The notes under the pieces are model-generated. The model was given only the letters and a program-made list of their open reading frames with translations, had not been told where the DNA came from and made no database searches. Source: an uncultured Cyclobacteriaceae bacterium (GTDB lineage: Bacteria > Bacteroidota > Bacteroidia > Cytophagales > Cyclobacteriaceae). Taken from it: 64,000 nucleotides of DNA. Of the stretch, positions 43,436 through 52,652 are shown one piece after another (within the stretch, counting starts at the first letter, position 1; the number at the start of each line of letters is the position of its first letter). The translations under genes and the position numbers were made by a program. Where the stretch lies: the NCBI GenBank assembly GCA_943788235.1, contig CALSPM010000001.1, positions 1 through 64,000 on the forward strand, written 5' to 3'.

Positions 43436-44566
43436 ATGAAATTTGATCTTTTAAATACAGATACAAAAAGTGATGCTAGGGCGGCCGTTTTAACCACGGC
43501 ACATGGTACCATTAAAACGCCCATTTTCATGCCTGTTGGTACAGCAGGAACGGTTAAAGCAGTACATCATCGTGAGCTTAAAACTGATATCGAAGCACAA
43601 ATTATTTTAGGAAACACGTACCATTTGTATTTGAGACCGGGTATGGACATCATTCAAGGCGCGGGAGGCTTGCATAAATTCATTGGCTGGGAGCACCCTA
43701 TTTTAACCGATAGTGGGGGATACCAGGTGTACTCATTGGGGGCCAATCGAAAAATAAAAGAAAAGGGAGTTCGATTTCAATCTCATATAGACGGATCATA
43801 TCATGATTTTTCACCCGAATATGTCATCGATATCCAGCGAAAGATTGGTGCTGACATTGTCATGGCCTTTGATGAATGCACGCCATATCCCTGTTCAAAA
43901 GAATATGCGGAAAATTCTATGCAAATGACCCATAGATGGCTGAAGAGATGTATCCATCGTTTTGATAAAACGGAACCATTGTATGGTTTTGATCAAACAT
44001 TCTTTCCTATTGTGCAAGGGAGCACGTATCATGACCTCCGCGAGCAGTCTGCAGCATTCATTGCTGAACAAAATCAAGATGGTAATGCCATAGGGGGATT
44101 ATCGGTAGGTGAACCACATGAAATGATGTATGAAAGTACAGCGCTTGTATGCAGCATTTTACCCAAAGATAAACCACGTTATTTGATGGGCGTGGGCACC
44201 CCAGTCAATATTTTGGAATGCATTGCGTTGGGAGTAGACATGTTTGATTGTGTTATGCCGACAAGAAATGCGAGAAATGGAATGCTGTTTACTTCCGAGG
44301 GGATCATCAATATTCGAAATGAGAAGTGGAAAAATGATTTTTCACCTATTGATATCAATTTGGGAGGATATCTTGATACGCTACACTCCAAAGCTTATTT
44401 ACGGCATTTGATCATCAGTAATGAGATTTTAGGTGCTCAAATATCAAGTATTCATAATCTTAGTTTTTATTTATGGTTGGTTAAATCAGCCAGAAAGCAC
44501 ATCATCCAAGGAGACTTTAGTTTATGGAAAAATAGAATGGTGCAAAAATTAGCCAATAGGTTGTGA
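43436..44566 (+). CDS. tgt: tRNA-guanine transglycosylase
   Basis: Exchanges guanine-34 for preQ1 in tRNAs with GUN anticodons. The 376 residues include the family motifs FMPVGTAGTVKAV, LGNTYHLYLRPG, LTDSGGYQVYSL (catalytic Asp), GGLSVGEP, YLMGVGTP and the nucleophile in MFDCVMPTRNARNG. The C-terminal zinc site is degenerate: YLRHLIISNEILG is present but the usual CxCxxC block before it reads as INLGGYLDTLHSKA, without Cys. It is followed 7 bases later by an LptG-like gene. Confidence 0.94.
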   Translation: MKFDLLNTDTKSDARAAVLTTAHGTIKTPIFMPVGTAGTVKAVHHRELKTDIEAQIILGNTYHLYLRPGMDIIQGAGGLHKFIGWEHPILTDSGGYQVYSLGANRKIKEKGVRFQSHIDGSYHDFSPEYVIDIQRKIGADIVMAFDECTPYPCSKEYAENSMQMTHRWLKRCIHRFDKTEPLYGFDQTFFPIVQGSTYHDLREQSAAFIAEQNQDGNAIGGLSVGEPHEMMYESTALVCSILPKDKPRYLMGVGTPVNILECIALGVDMFDCVMPTRNARNGMLFTSEGIINIRNEKWKNDFSPIDINLGGYLDTLHSKAYLRHLIISNEILGAQISSIHNLSFYLWLVKSARKHIIQGDFSLWKNRMVQKLANRL

Positions 44567-44573
44567 TTATGTT

Positions 44574-45650
44574 ATGAAAAAACTTGATGTCTACATTCTT
44601 AAAAAATTTTTAGGATCTTTCATCTTTGTGATGTCCATCTTGATTTTCATCATTATCATTATTGATTTTACGGAGAAGAACGACAATTTCATTAAAAATG
44701 ACGTAGCCAGCGAGGAAATTTTACATTACTTCTTGACCTACATACCATATATGGCCAGCTTTTTGACACCTATTATCGTCTTTATAGCCACCGTATTCGT
44801 CACCGCAAAATTAGCAGCAAAAACAGAAATAGTTGCGATATTGGCAAGTGGGGTTAGTTTTAAGAGATTCATGTTACCCTATTTTATGGGGGCTGTACTG
44901 ATTGGATTCGTAAGTTTTCTAGCAAATTCCTATCTCATTCCTGAGACCAATAAATTTAGAATTGCTTTTGAACTACAATATGTAAAAAAGGCCTTTTATT
45001 TCAATGATCGAAACATTCATATTCGGGTGGCTCCAGATCTGTACATTTATATGGATCGATATAACAACCAAGGTAATGTAGGTTATAATATCACCTTAGA
45101 GCAGATCGAAAATGGTATTTTGAATGAAAAACTTTATGCACGAACGATGAAATGGGACACGACAGGTCATAAATGGAGGTTGAATAGATGGAATAGGCGC
45201 GTCTTTAAAGAGGCGGATGAAATGATCTATAGTGGAGATGCTATGGACACGGTATTGAACGTATCACCCGTTGATTTTGAGAATCAAGAGAGATTGTGGG
45301 AAACTTTAACCATGAGTGAATTGAATGACCATATTGATCAACAGACCTTAAGAGGGTCGGCTGATGTAGATATCTATAAAATTGAAAAGTACATTAGGTT
45401 CATGTCTCCCTTTTCAGTAGTCATTCTGACCTTCATTGGTATCATCGTATCTTCAAAAAAATCAAGGCAAGGGACGGGTGTTCAGATCGCATTGGGATTT
45501 TTAATAGCCTTTTTATTTGTGATTGCTTTCATGCTTTCCAGGGCTTTAGCGGAGGCTAATGCATTTAACAATCCTCTTTTAGCAGTATGGATGCCCAACA
45601 TAATTTTTGGTCTTATAGGAGTAGTTTTATATCGTACCGTTCCTAGATGA
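44574..45650 (+). CDS. LptF/LptG family lipopolysaccharide export permease
   Basis: Inner-membrane part of the LPS export ABC system. The 358 residues have six membrane helices in two groups (about 12-30, 55-80, 100-120 and 278-355) around a periplasmic beta-jellyroll domain. YjgP/YjgQ family features include LDVYILKKFLGSF, LTPIIVFIATVFVTAKL, AILASGVSFKRFMLPY and GTGVQIALGFLIAFLF. The stop overlaps the EamA gene start by 4 bases. LptG rather than LptF is likely but not proven. Confidence 0.9.
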   Translation: MKKLDVYILKKFLGSFIFVMSILIFIIIIIDFTEKNDNFIKNDVASEEILHYFLTYIPYMASFLTPIIVFIATVFVTAKLAAKTEIVAILASGVSFKRFMLPYFMGAVLIGFVSFLANSYLIPETNKFRIAFELQYVKKAFYFNDRNIHIRVAPDLYIYMDRYNNQGNVGYNITLEQIENGILNEKLYARTMKWDTTGHKWRLNRWNRRVFKEADEMIYSGDAMDTVLNVSPVDFENQERLWETLTMSELNDHIDQQTLRGSADVDIYKIEKYIRFMSPFSVVILTFIGIIVSSKKSRQGTGVQIALGFLIAFLFVIAFMLSRALAEANAFNNPLLAVWMPNIIFGLIGVVLYRTVPR

Positions 45651-46558
45651 AGCAGAAAACTAAGGATATTGTCTTTCTACATTTCATCGTTCTTATATGG
45701 GGGTGTACAGCGGTTATAGGCTTGTTAATTAACCTGACACCTGTTGAAATTGTCTTTTATCGTACGGGTATTGCCGCGTTATTATTGATCATTGTTCTTT
45801 TGTTATTGAATCGATCCTTTTTGTTGAGTTCGCGTCGGTCTTTGTTGAAAACAGGAATTGTTGGATTTCTATTAGCAGTCCATTGGGTACTTTTTTTCTT
45901 GTCAGCAAAAATATCAAACGCTGCTGTTTGTTTGGTGGGTATGGCCACAACCTCTTTTTGGACTAGTATTATTGAGCCTCTTTTTTTTAGAAAGCAAATA
46001 AAGCTGTTTGAAGTTTTGTTAAGTCTATTGGCTTTATTGGGAATCTTGATTGTATTCAATATGGAAATCCAGTATTTTCTAGGACTGTCTTTTGCGATAT
46101 TGGCCGCTATTTTAGCAGCATTTTTTTCTATCATTAATGTATCATTGATAAAAAGTGATGATCATTTTGTAATCACTTTTTATGAGATGGTATTCGCATG
46201 CCTATTTACGGGTATAAGTTTACCTTTCTATTTTCTTTATGTGAGTCAGGAAGTTTTTGAATGGCCAACTTTAGAACAGGCTATGTGGCTACTGATATTG
46301 GCGAGTGTTTGTACCGTATTTGCCGTTTCCTATTCGATTAAATTAATGAAGCGACTCTCCGCTTTTTTTGTCAACTTGACCATTAACTTGGAGCCTATTT
46401 ATGGAATTATATTGGCCTTGTTGGTTTTTGGTGATAGCGAGAAAATGAGTGATGGGTTTTATTTAGGCACGGGCTTTATTTTATCTTCCGTTTTATTGCA
46501 TCCACTACTCAATCGCAAAAGAAAAAGGAAGGCCTTGGAAGCTGAAATTTTAAGATGA
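45647..46558 (+). CDS. EamA (DMT) family transporter
   Basis: Drug/metabolite-type transporter with two EamA repeats, ten hydrophobic helices over 303 residues (for example FLHFIVLIWGCTAVIGLLI, LALLGILIVF, ILASVCTVFAVSYSIKLM, LEPIYGIILALLVFGD). Overlaps the LptG-like gene by 4 bases. The C-terminus ends with a basic stretch (LNRKRKRKALEAEI). It converges with ispE with a 9-base overlap at the 3' ends. Substrate unknown. Confidence 0.92.
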   Translation: MKQKTKDIVFLHFIVLIWGCTAVIGLLINLTPVEIVFYRTGIAALLLIIVLLLLNRSFLLSSRRSLLKTGIVGFLLAVHWVLFFLSAKISNAAVCLVGMATTSFWTSIIEPLFFRKQIKLFEVLLSLLALLGILIVFNMEIQYFLGLSFAILAAILAAFFSIINVSLIKSDDHFVITFYEMVFACLFTGISLPFYFLYVSQEVFEWPTLEQAMWLLILASVCTVFAVSYSIKLMKRLSAFFVNLTINLEPIYGIILALLVFGDSEKMSDGFYLGTGFILSSVLLHPLLNRKRKRKALEAEILR

Positions 46559-47371
46559 ATCGGTTGGAAGTGTTAATGAACGAAGGATACATTCGTGTTT
46601 TTGAAAAGTAGTAACGGCTGGAGGTTCTTCAAACAGGCCATAAAGGGCAGATCCTGATCCACTCATAGCAGCATAAAAGGCGCCTTGATCGTAAAGGCGT
46701 GATTTTATTTTAGCCAAGATAGGTGTGTTTTTGAACAAGGACTCCTCAAAGTCATTATGAAGTAAGGAGTGCCATTTTTTTAAATCTTTCAATGAGTCTT
46801 CCAATGAATTTTCGGATATTTTCGGTTGGATATTGGCATAAGCATGTGAGGTGCTCGTATGTAGATTAGGAAATATTACAATTATGTAATATTTTGATAA
46901 ATTGAGTTCATAAAGTTTCAATTTTGTCCCTGTTTTGGAGGCAATGGCAGGCAAATTATCTATAAAAAAGGGACAATCACTTCCCAGCATAGTAGCATAA
47001 TGTTTAAGACGTCTACTGGTGATTTTTAATGAAAAAAGCTGATTAAGCATCCTAAGCGTAAATGCTGCATCTGCGGATCCGCCGCCTAAGCCAGCACCCA
47101 TAGGAATGATTTTATGTAAATGTATGTTGATGGGGGGTATGCGGTAATATTTTTTAATGAGTTCATAGGCCTTTACGCAAAGGTTATGCGTAGGTTCACC
47201 CGGGATAGCGCGTCCTGTTTGAACAAAAGAAAATGATTTTGCAGGTACAATCTCTAGGATATCATGCCAAAGTAAGGGATACATACAGGTTTCAATATCA
47301 TGAAATCCATCTGCTCTTTTATTGAGAATGTTTAGCCCAAGATTAATTTTCGAGTTAGGAAAGGTAATCAT
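46550..47371 (-). CDS. ispE: 4-diphosphocytidyl-2-C-methyl-D-erythritol kinase
   Basis: GHMP kinase of the MEP isoprenoid pathway. The 273 residues have the N-terminal FPNSKINLGLNILNKRADGFH, the ATP loop IPMGAGLGGGSADAAF, and the C-terminal AAMSGSGSALYGLF. Provides isoprenoid precursors, so it is one of the feeders for the carotenoid pathway at 6-10 kb. Converges with the EamA gene. Confidence 0.96.
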   Translation of the reverse strand: MITFPNSKINLGLNILNKRADGFHDIETCMYPLLWHDILEIVPAKSFSFVQTGRAIPGEPTHNLCVKAYELIKKYYRIPPINIHLHKIIPMGAGLGGGSADAAFTLRMLNQLFSLKITSRRLKHYATMLGSDCPFFIDNLPAIASKTGTKLKLYELNLSKYYIIVIFPNLHTSTSHAYANIQPKISENSLEDSLKDLKKWHSLLHNDFEESLFKNTPILAKIKSRLYDQGAFYAAMSGSGSALYGLFEEPPAVTTFQKHECILRSLTLPTDSS

Positions 47372-47494
47372 GAGATCAATTTAAATTATTAATAGTTTAC
47401 CGATTGATGAACCGATCATTTTCCGATCAATATAGTTAAAATGATAAGAATTGGACTCAAAAAATCAGATCAAATGAGCTTCCTGAAATCAATT

Positions 47495-48307
47495 TTATTT
47501 TTGCAGTGTTTCTACGATTTTATCGGTCATGCCTGATGATGAAAATCCTCCATCATGCATGAGATTTTGCATGGTAACCATTTTAGTAAAATCTGAGAAT
47601 AATGAGATGCAATAATCTGCACATGCCTCGGCAGAAGCATTTCCCAAAGGAGACATTTTATCTGCATAATTATAAAAAACATCAAATCCTGGGACACCCG
47701 ATCCTGCAGTCGTCCAAGTTGGAGACTGTGAAATCGTATTTACTCTTATTTTTTTGCTTTGACCGAGTCGATAGCCATAACTCCGCGCAATTGATTCTAA
47801 CACAGCTTTTGCTTGGGCCATGTCCGAGTAATCTGGAAAAGTTCTTTGTGCCGCAATGTAGGAAAGAGCTAAAATAGAACCCCACTCATTAAAGGCATCT
47901 AATTTTTCACCTACCTGCATGACTTTATGGAAAGAAAGGGCCGATACATCGAGTGATTTTTGAAACCAATCGTAATTCAAATTACCATAAGATTTTTTCT
48001 TTCGAACATTTGGACTCATTCCGATCGAATGAAGAACGAAATCTAATTTTCCTCCCAAAATCTCAGTTGATTTACTGATTAATATTTCTAGGTCTTGTAG
48101 GGAAGTGGCGTCAGCGGGAACGATTTCTGCACCACAAATCGCACCCAACTTGTTAATTTCGCCCATTCGCATGGCAATAGGAGCATTACTTAAAGTGAAC
48201 TGAGCACCTTCATCATGGGCTTTGAGGGCAACTTTCCATGCAATTGAGCTTTCATCCAAAGCTCCAAAAATGATTCCTCTTTTACCTTTCAGTATATTAT
48301 AAGCCAT
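47495..48307 (-). CDS. fabI: enoyl-[acyl-carrier-protein] reductase
   Basis: NADH-dependent reductase for the last step of fatty acid elongation. The 270 residues have the FabI N-terminal pattern KGKRGIIFGALDESSIAW, LDFVLHSIGMSP and the active site around YSDMAQAKA, with YIAAQRTFPDYS before it and TWTTAGSGVPGF as the substrate loop. A -7 box TATTTTTG is visible on the minus strand at 48327-48334, 20 bases before the start. Confidence 0.95.
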   Translation of the reverse strand: MAYNILKGKRGIIFGALDESSIAWKVALKAHDEGAQFTLSNAPIAMRMGEINKLGAICGAEIVPADATSLQDLEILISKSTEILGGKLDFVLHSIGMSPNVRKKKSYGNLNYDWFQKSLDVSALSFHKVMQVGEKLDAFNEWGSILALSYIAAQRTFPDYSDMAQAKAVLESIARSYGYRLGQSKKIRVNTISQSPTWTTAGSGVPGFDVFYNYADKMSPLGNASAEACADYCISLFSDFTKMVTMQNLMHDGGFSSSGMTDKIVETLQK

Positions 48308-48326
48308 TTATTTAAAATTTAAGTTA

Positions 48327-48334
48327 CAAAAATA
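48327..48334 (-). promoter_or_regulatory. -7 box of fabI
   Basis: TATTTTTG on the minus strand matches TAnnTTTG exactly and lies about 20 bases upstream of the fabI start in the 42-base gap to recN. No clear -33 motif seen. Confidence 0.45.
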
Positions 48335-48349
48335 ATGAAAACTATTTCT

Positions 48350-50008
48350 TTATTGGGGTAATGACAATAATTCCCGCGCACTTTTAAAGGCACTTTCCGT
48401 GGGATGCGCTCCTGCAATCATTTGGGCGATGGCTTCGATACGTTCTTCGGCTACCAATTCTTTGATTTTAGTGACGGACTTATCGGCACTATGGTCTTTG
48501 TAGACAAAGAAGTGTGCCTCTCCTCCGGCAGCAAATTGAGGTAAATGACTAATGGAGATAATCTGATGATTTTTTGCCATGGTTTTCATCATTTTAACCA
48601 TTTTAATGGCGATTTCTCCAGAAATTCCAGTATCGATTTCATCGAAAATAAGCGTAGGTAACGCAATTTTATCTGCAATTAAATATTTTATTGCAAAAAC
48701 GAGCCGAGACAATTCACCACCAGAGGCGATATTTTTAAGTGATTGTGGAGCGACACCTTTATTGGCTGAAAATTGAATGGAACATTTGTTGATTCCATTT
48801 TTATTAGGTTCAATGACCTCTACTTCAATTTTTACTTGACCATTTTCAATGCCAATTTCATGAATGATATCGGTGATATCCCGCTCAAAATTAAGAGCTG
48901 ATTGCTGACGAAGTTTTGAAAGTGCTGTACCCTGTATCATTAGTTGATTCATAGCTAGATCCATTTGCTCTTTTGATGCAGTGAGTTTTTCATCAAGATG
49001 ATCTATTTCATTAAGTTTCTCAGATAATTTCTCCCTTAGATCAATGAGGCCTTTCATTGTATGAAGTTCATGTTTTTGCTGCAAGCGATAAATGAGTGAA
49101 CGTTGTTCGTTAAATTCGGCTATTCTCTGGGGATCGAATTCAATCTGTTCTCGTTTCTCTAGGAGAACTTCAAAGACATCTTTTAATTCGATTAGTGAGC
49201 TTGTGATTCTTCCTTTAGCCTCTTTAAATGTTCCTGACAGACTACTAATAGATATCATTAAGGTATCCAATAGTTCCAGTTGTTTGATTACAGAAAAGTC
49301 TTCCTCATCTAATAGATGGATCGCTTGAGAGAGCTTTATTTTAATTTCCTCTGCATGTTGCATGGTCGTCAAATTTTGCTCTAGCCTTTCTAAATCAATG
49401 TTATCTAGCCCCGCATCTTCTAATTCTTGAAGATTATGACGTTCATAATCTTGATTCTTTCGAGAGGTAGAATGCCATAAAACCAACTCTTCATATGTCT
49501 TTTTCCGGTGTTGATAGATCTCATAGGCCTTTTTGTAGGCTTTTAGCTGACCTGCATTAAGTGAAAACTGATCTAATACGTCAAGTTGGTATTGGTGATT
49601 TCCTAGATTTAAGGACTCATTTTGAGAATGAATATCCATGAGTTTTAAAGAAAAGGTTTTGAGTACCTCTAAATTGACGGGAGTATCATTGATAAAGGCC
49701 CTACTTTTTCCATTGGGAGAGACCTCTCTACGAATGATAGTCTCCGTTTCATAGTCGAGCTCATGGGTTTCAAAAAAAGATTGAAGCTCATAGGCAGAGA
49801 TGTCAAAATGCCCTTCGATTTGGCATTTTTTAGAGACATCCCATAGGGCTTTGCTATCAGCACGACGGCCCATCAACAGGCCTAAGGCACCCATCATAAT
49901 TGATTTCCCAGCTCCCGTTTCTCCCGTAATGACATTCAATCCCAAAGCAGGGATCAATTCTAATTCCTTAATTAAAGCAAAATTAATGATTGAAAGCGAT
50001 TTGATCAT
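48350..50008 (-). CDS. recN: DNA repair protein RecN
   Basis: SMC-like ATPase acting in double-strand break repair. About 552 residues: N-terminal Walker A (VITGETGAGKSIMMGALG), long coiled coils (about 150-370), signature motif LKNIASGGELSRLVFAIKYL and Walker B LPTLIFDEIDTGISG, plus ISHLPQFAAGG. The ATG at 50008 is chosen, because the family begins with MIKSLSIINFALI; the TTG-started longer form overlaps the upstream gene. Confidence 0.95.
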   Translation of the reverse strand: MIKSLSIINFALIKELELIPALGLNVITGETGAGKSIMMGALGLLMGRRADSKALWDVSKKCQIEGHFDISAYELQSFFETHELDYETETIIRREVSPNGKSRAFINDTPVNLEVLKTFSLKLMDIHSQNESLNLGNHQYQLDVLDQFSLNAGQLKAYKKAYEIYQHRKKTYEELVLWHSTSRKNQDYERHNLQELEDAGLDNIDLERLEQNLTTMQHAEEIKIKLSQAIHLLDEEDFSVIKQLELLDTLMISISSLSGTFKEAKGRITSSLIELKDVFEVLLEKREQIEFDPQRIAEFNEQRSLIYRLQQKHELHTMKGLIDLREKLSEKLNEIDHLDEKLTASKEQMDLAMNQLMIQGTALSKLRQQSALNFERDITDIIHEIGIENGQVKIEVEVIEPNKNGINKCSIQFSANKGVAPQSLKNIASGGELSRLVFAIKYLIADKIALPTLIFDEIDTGISGEIAIKMVKMMKTMAKNHQIISISHLPQFAAGGEAHFFVYKDHSADKSVTKIKELVAEERIEAIAQMIAGAHPTESAFKSARELLSLPQ

Positions 50009-50013
50009 ATCGA

Positions 50014-50223
50014 TCAGATTTGTACATCTCTCCAAACTTCATCCAATTCTGAGCGCAATATGAAGGCTCTTTTCATAGCTGAATTTTGATATAAAATTTT
50101 ATTTTCTTCAATACTAATCATTTTTCCAAATATTACCGCACCATCTTTCCGTATAAATGTGAGCCATTCTTGAAAATGGATTTCTAGATCTGTTAGCGTT
50201 ATTTTCACTTGTCGACTTGGCAT
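50014..50223 (-). CDS. small conserved protein between DUF4835 and recN
   Basis: A 69-residue protein, no domain known to me. Acidic/hydrophobic beta pattern (GAVIFGKMISIEENKILYQN), which resembles a small Sm-like or KOW-like barrel. Start ATG overlaps the stop of the DUF4835 gene by 1 base. The gene order coaBC-DUF4835-this-recN is one operon, so it is likely a real gene. Function unknown. Confidence 0.7.
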   Translation of the reverse strand: MPSRQVKITLTDLEIHFQEWLTFIRKDGAVIFGKMISIEENKILYQNSAMKRAFILRSELDEVWRDVQI

Positions 50224-51119
50224 TATTTAATCATCTCTGCAAAATCTGAACGCTTGGTTGCATCAATATTTATAAGCATATTATAGGTCCGCTTGCGAAG
50301 GGATGGATCTCCTTTTGAAAATATTTTACTGAGCTCGTCAGTTTTGGCATCTAGAAAACTAATGGTAAGTATCGAACGGGGTCTTGCTTGGTTGACTTTT
50401 AGTACTTTTTGGATACTTTCAGAGATCATTTTTCTGGCCTCTTCAGGATTTTCCAAAAAATGATCCATACCTTGCAAGTGATATTGATAACTGGCCTCTC
50501 TTATGGGTTTCATTTGAGCATTCAATAAATTCTCTACTAACCAATAGCGATTTCTGATACTATTGAATTGATCCCACCCTATAAAACCAGTATTTTGGGC
50601 GTTGGTCACTACCCTCCATGCCAGATTGAAGTAAGGCTCGCCTCTTAACCTTCCAAAAGAATCATAATCCAAGCCAATGATGACTAAAGCATAATATGAT
50701 AGAAGAGAAGAAAGGTTATCAATAAAGCTATTTTCATTATAGATGATGGGCTGAGAATTAACATATTCAAAGACCCAGTCTCTATCACCAAAATTCAATA
50801 GGATTGTTTCATGATTGGTGTTATATACCGGTCTAGAGGAAAGTACCTGTACGGAGGCTTGGTATTGCCCCAATGCAGGATCACTTGCGTCGGTTAGTGT
50901 GAGAACAATATTACAATTAATTCTTTCTTCAACTTTAAATTGATCAGAAGTCCATTTTGTATTATTTAGAAATTCGCTAAAGGCAACTTCCATTTCAGAA
51001 ATCGTACTTGGGTCACTACTTTGAATGGCTTGCGCATTGATGATTACACGACAATTCAGCTCTTGACTTAGCAGTACCGTCGGAATTAAAAAAAAAAATA
51101 ATATACTCAGCTTAAGCAT
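50223..51119 (-). CDS. DUF4835 family exported protein (PorD-like)
   Basis: A 298-residue protein with a signal peptide (KLSILFFFLIPTVLLS). Sequence features such as ELNCRVIINAQAIQSSD, YYALVIIGLDYDSFG and FLENPEEARKMI are typical for DUF4835, a Bacteroidota family found next to coaBC and annotated in some databases as a type IX secretion component (PorD). Location would be the periplasm. Overlaps coaBC by 8 bases. Confidence 0.85.
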   Translation of the reverse strand: MLKLSILFFFLIPTVLLSQELNCRVIINAQAIQSSDPSTISEMEVAFSEFLNNTKWTSDQFKVEERINCNIVLTLTDASDPALGQYQASVQVLSSRPVYNTNHETILLNFGDRDWVFEYVNSQPIIYNENSFIDNLSSLLSYYALVIIGLDYDSFGRLRGEPYFNLAWRVVTNAQNTGFIGWDQFNSIRNRYWLVENLLNAQMKPIREASYQYHLQGMDHFLENPEEARKMISESIQKVLKVNQARPRSILTISFLDAKTDELSKIFSKGDPSLRKRTYNMLINIDATKRSDFAEMIK

Positions 51120-52306
51120 AGCTTTCCATTATTTTCAAAATATCTTGAGCAACTTCTTTTTTATCCTTTAAATCAAAGGGAAATCGTTTTTCAAAGCGAT
51201 CATAAATGGTGACCTTATTGGTATCTTGACCAAAACCGACACCAATATCTTGTAACGAATTTAGAACAATAAGATCTAAATTTTTACGCTTTATTTTCGC
51301 TTTAGCAGAGGCCTCTTCATTATGAGTTTCTAGTGCAAATCCAACATGGATTTGTTTTTCAGTTTTTAGTTTACCCAATTCATGAGCAATGTCAGGATTT
51401 TCAATCAAGGTTATTTTTAGAGGATTACCATCCTTTTTATGCTTTTTTTCAAACGCCTCGTTGGGTTTGTAATCGGCTACTGCAGCAGTAAAAACTGCAA
51501 AGTCGATCTTTACATATTGCTGAATACATGCATCCAGCATTTCATCAGCAGATGTGACTTTAATGACCTTGATATCAGTGTGTTTAGGGTAATCTTTTAC
51601 AGGACCAGAAATAAAAACAACTTGAGCCCCTTGCTCAGCAAATAAAGTGGCCAAGGCATACCCCATTTTACCAGAAGAATGATTTCCAATAAACCTCACT
51701 GAGTCAAGAGCCTCATAGGTAGGGCCTGAGGTAATCAATACTCTTTTATTATGAAAGGTCCCTATTTTGAAATGTGCTTCCAGAATATTAATGATGGTTT
51801 CTGGCGCAGCCATTCTTCCTTTTCCGTTCAGACCACTAGCAAGTTCACCTACATCGGAAGCAATGAGATGGTTCCCACGTGAGACTAATAGATTAATGTT
51901 TTTTTGAGTTGCTGGATGCGCCAACATGTCTAAATCCATTGCTGGAGCAAAATATACAGGACATCTTGCCGAAAGAAAGACAGACAACAGAAAATTATCA
52001 CATAAACCTTGTGCCATTTTTGAGAGGGTATGGGCCGAGGCCGGTGCAATGATCAGCACATCTGCCCAAAGACCGAGAGCAACATGATTGTGCCACTCTT
52101 CTGAATTATTCTTATAAAAGGAGGTATAGATGGGTTGTTTTGATAGAGTGGATAGGGTAGTAGGGGTAACAAATTTTGTGGCACTTTCCGTCATAATGAC
52201 TCGTACCATCAGCTTGCTCTTTCACTAAAAGCCGAACAATCAATGCTGATTTGTAAGCTGCAATAGACCCGCTAACGGCTAAAAGAATTTTTTTTCCTGC
52301 TAGCAT
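51112..52306 (-). CDS. coaBC: bifunctional phosphopantothenoylcysteine decarboxylase/synthetase, frameshifted
   Basis: Carries out two steps of coenzyme A synthesis. The N-terminal frame from the ATG at 52306 has KKILLAVSGSIAAYKSALIV (CoaC flavin site); after about 52210 coding moves to another frame with VRVIMTESATKFVTP, ADVLIIAPASAHTLSKMA, RPVYFAPAMDLDM-like segment and the CoaB part (LITSGPTYEALDSVRFIGNHSSGKMG, FTAAVADYKP). The joined product would be about 400 residues, the normal size. As the gene should be essential and there is only one copy in view, a sequencing indel near 52200-52212 is the likeliest cause. Confidence 0.92.
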
Positions 52307-52319
52307 AGGCTTGAGCAAG

Positions 52320-52646
52320 TTATAGTTTTATGCCCTCTGCGTCATCTTCATCCCGTCTTCTAAATATCACCTCATCGTTGAGGAATTCCTCAGTGGCTGT
52401 GGTTGTTGGCTTTGGCATCCGCTCGTAAAATTTAGAAATTTCAATTTGTTCTCTGTTTTCAAAAATTTCTTCCAGATTATCGACGGTAGAGGCAAATTCA
52501 GCCAATTTTCCATTCAATTCTTCTTTCTGGATGCTTGAGATTTGTCGGGCACGTTTGCCTATGATTACCAAAGATTCAAATATATTCTCTGTAGGTTTTG
52601 ATAGTATAGAACTTTCTCTTGTTTTGAGTGATGCGTCAGTAGCCAT
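52320..52646 (-). CDS. rpoZ: DNA-directed RNA polymerase omega subunit (Bacteroidota type)
   Basis: A 108-residue protein with the omega core NIFESLVIIGKRARQIS and an acidic C-terminus (FRRRDEDDAEG). It lies between bamD (6 bases upstream) and coaBC, the usual order in this phylum. Weak similarity to proteobacterial RpoZ is normal for the phylum form. Confidence 0.88.
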   Translation of the reverse strand: MATDASLKTRESSILSKPTENIFESLVIIGKRARQISSIQKEELNGKLAEFASTVDNLEEIFENREQIEISKFYERMPKPTTTATEEFLNDEVIFRRRDEDDAEGIKL

Positions 52647-52652
52647 AATCTC

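Noticed and set aside
51112-52306. Programmed ribosomal frameshifting in coaBC
   Set aside because: No slippery heptamer or downstream hairpin was recognised, and three other genes show similar single-base breaks, so a sequence error is simpler.
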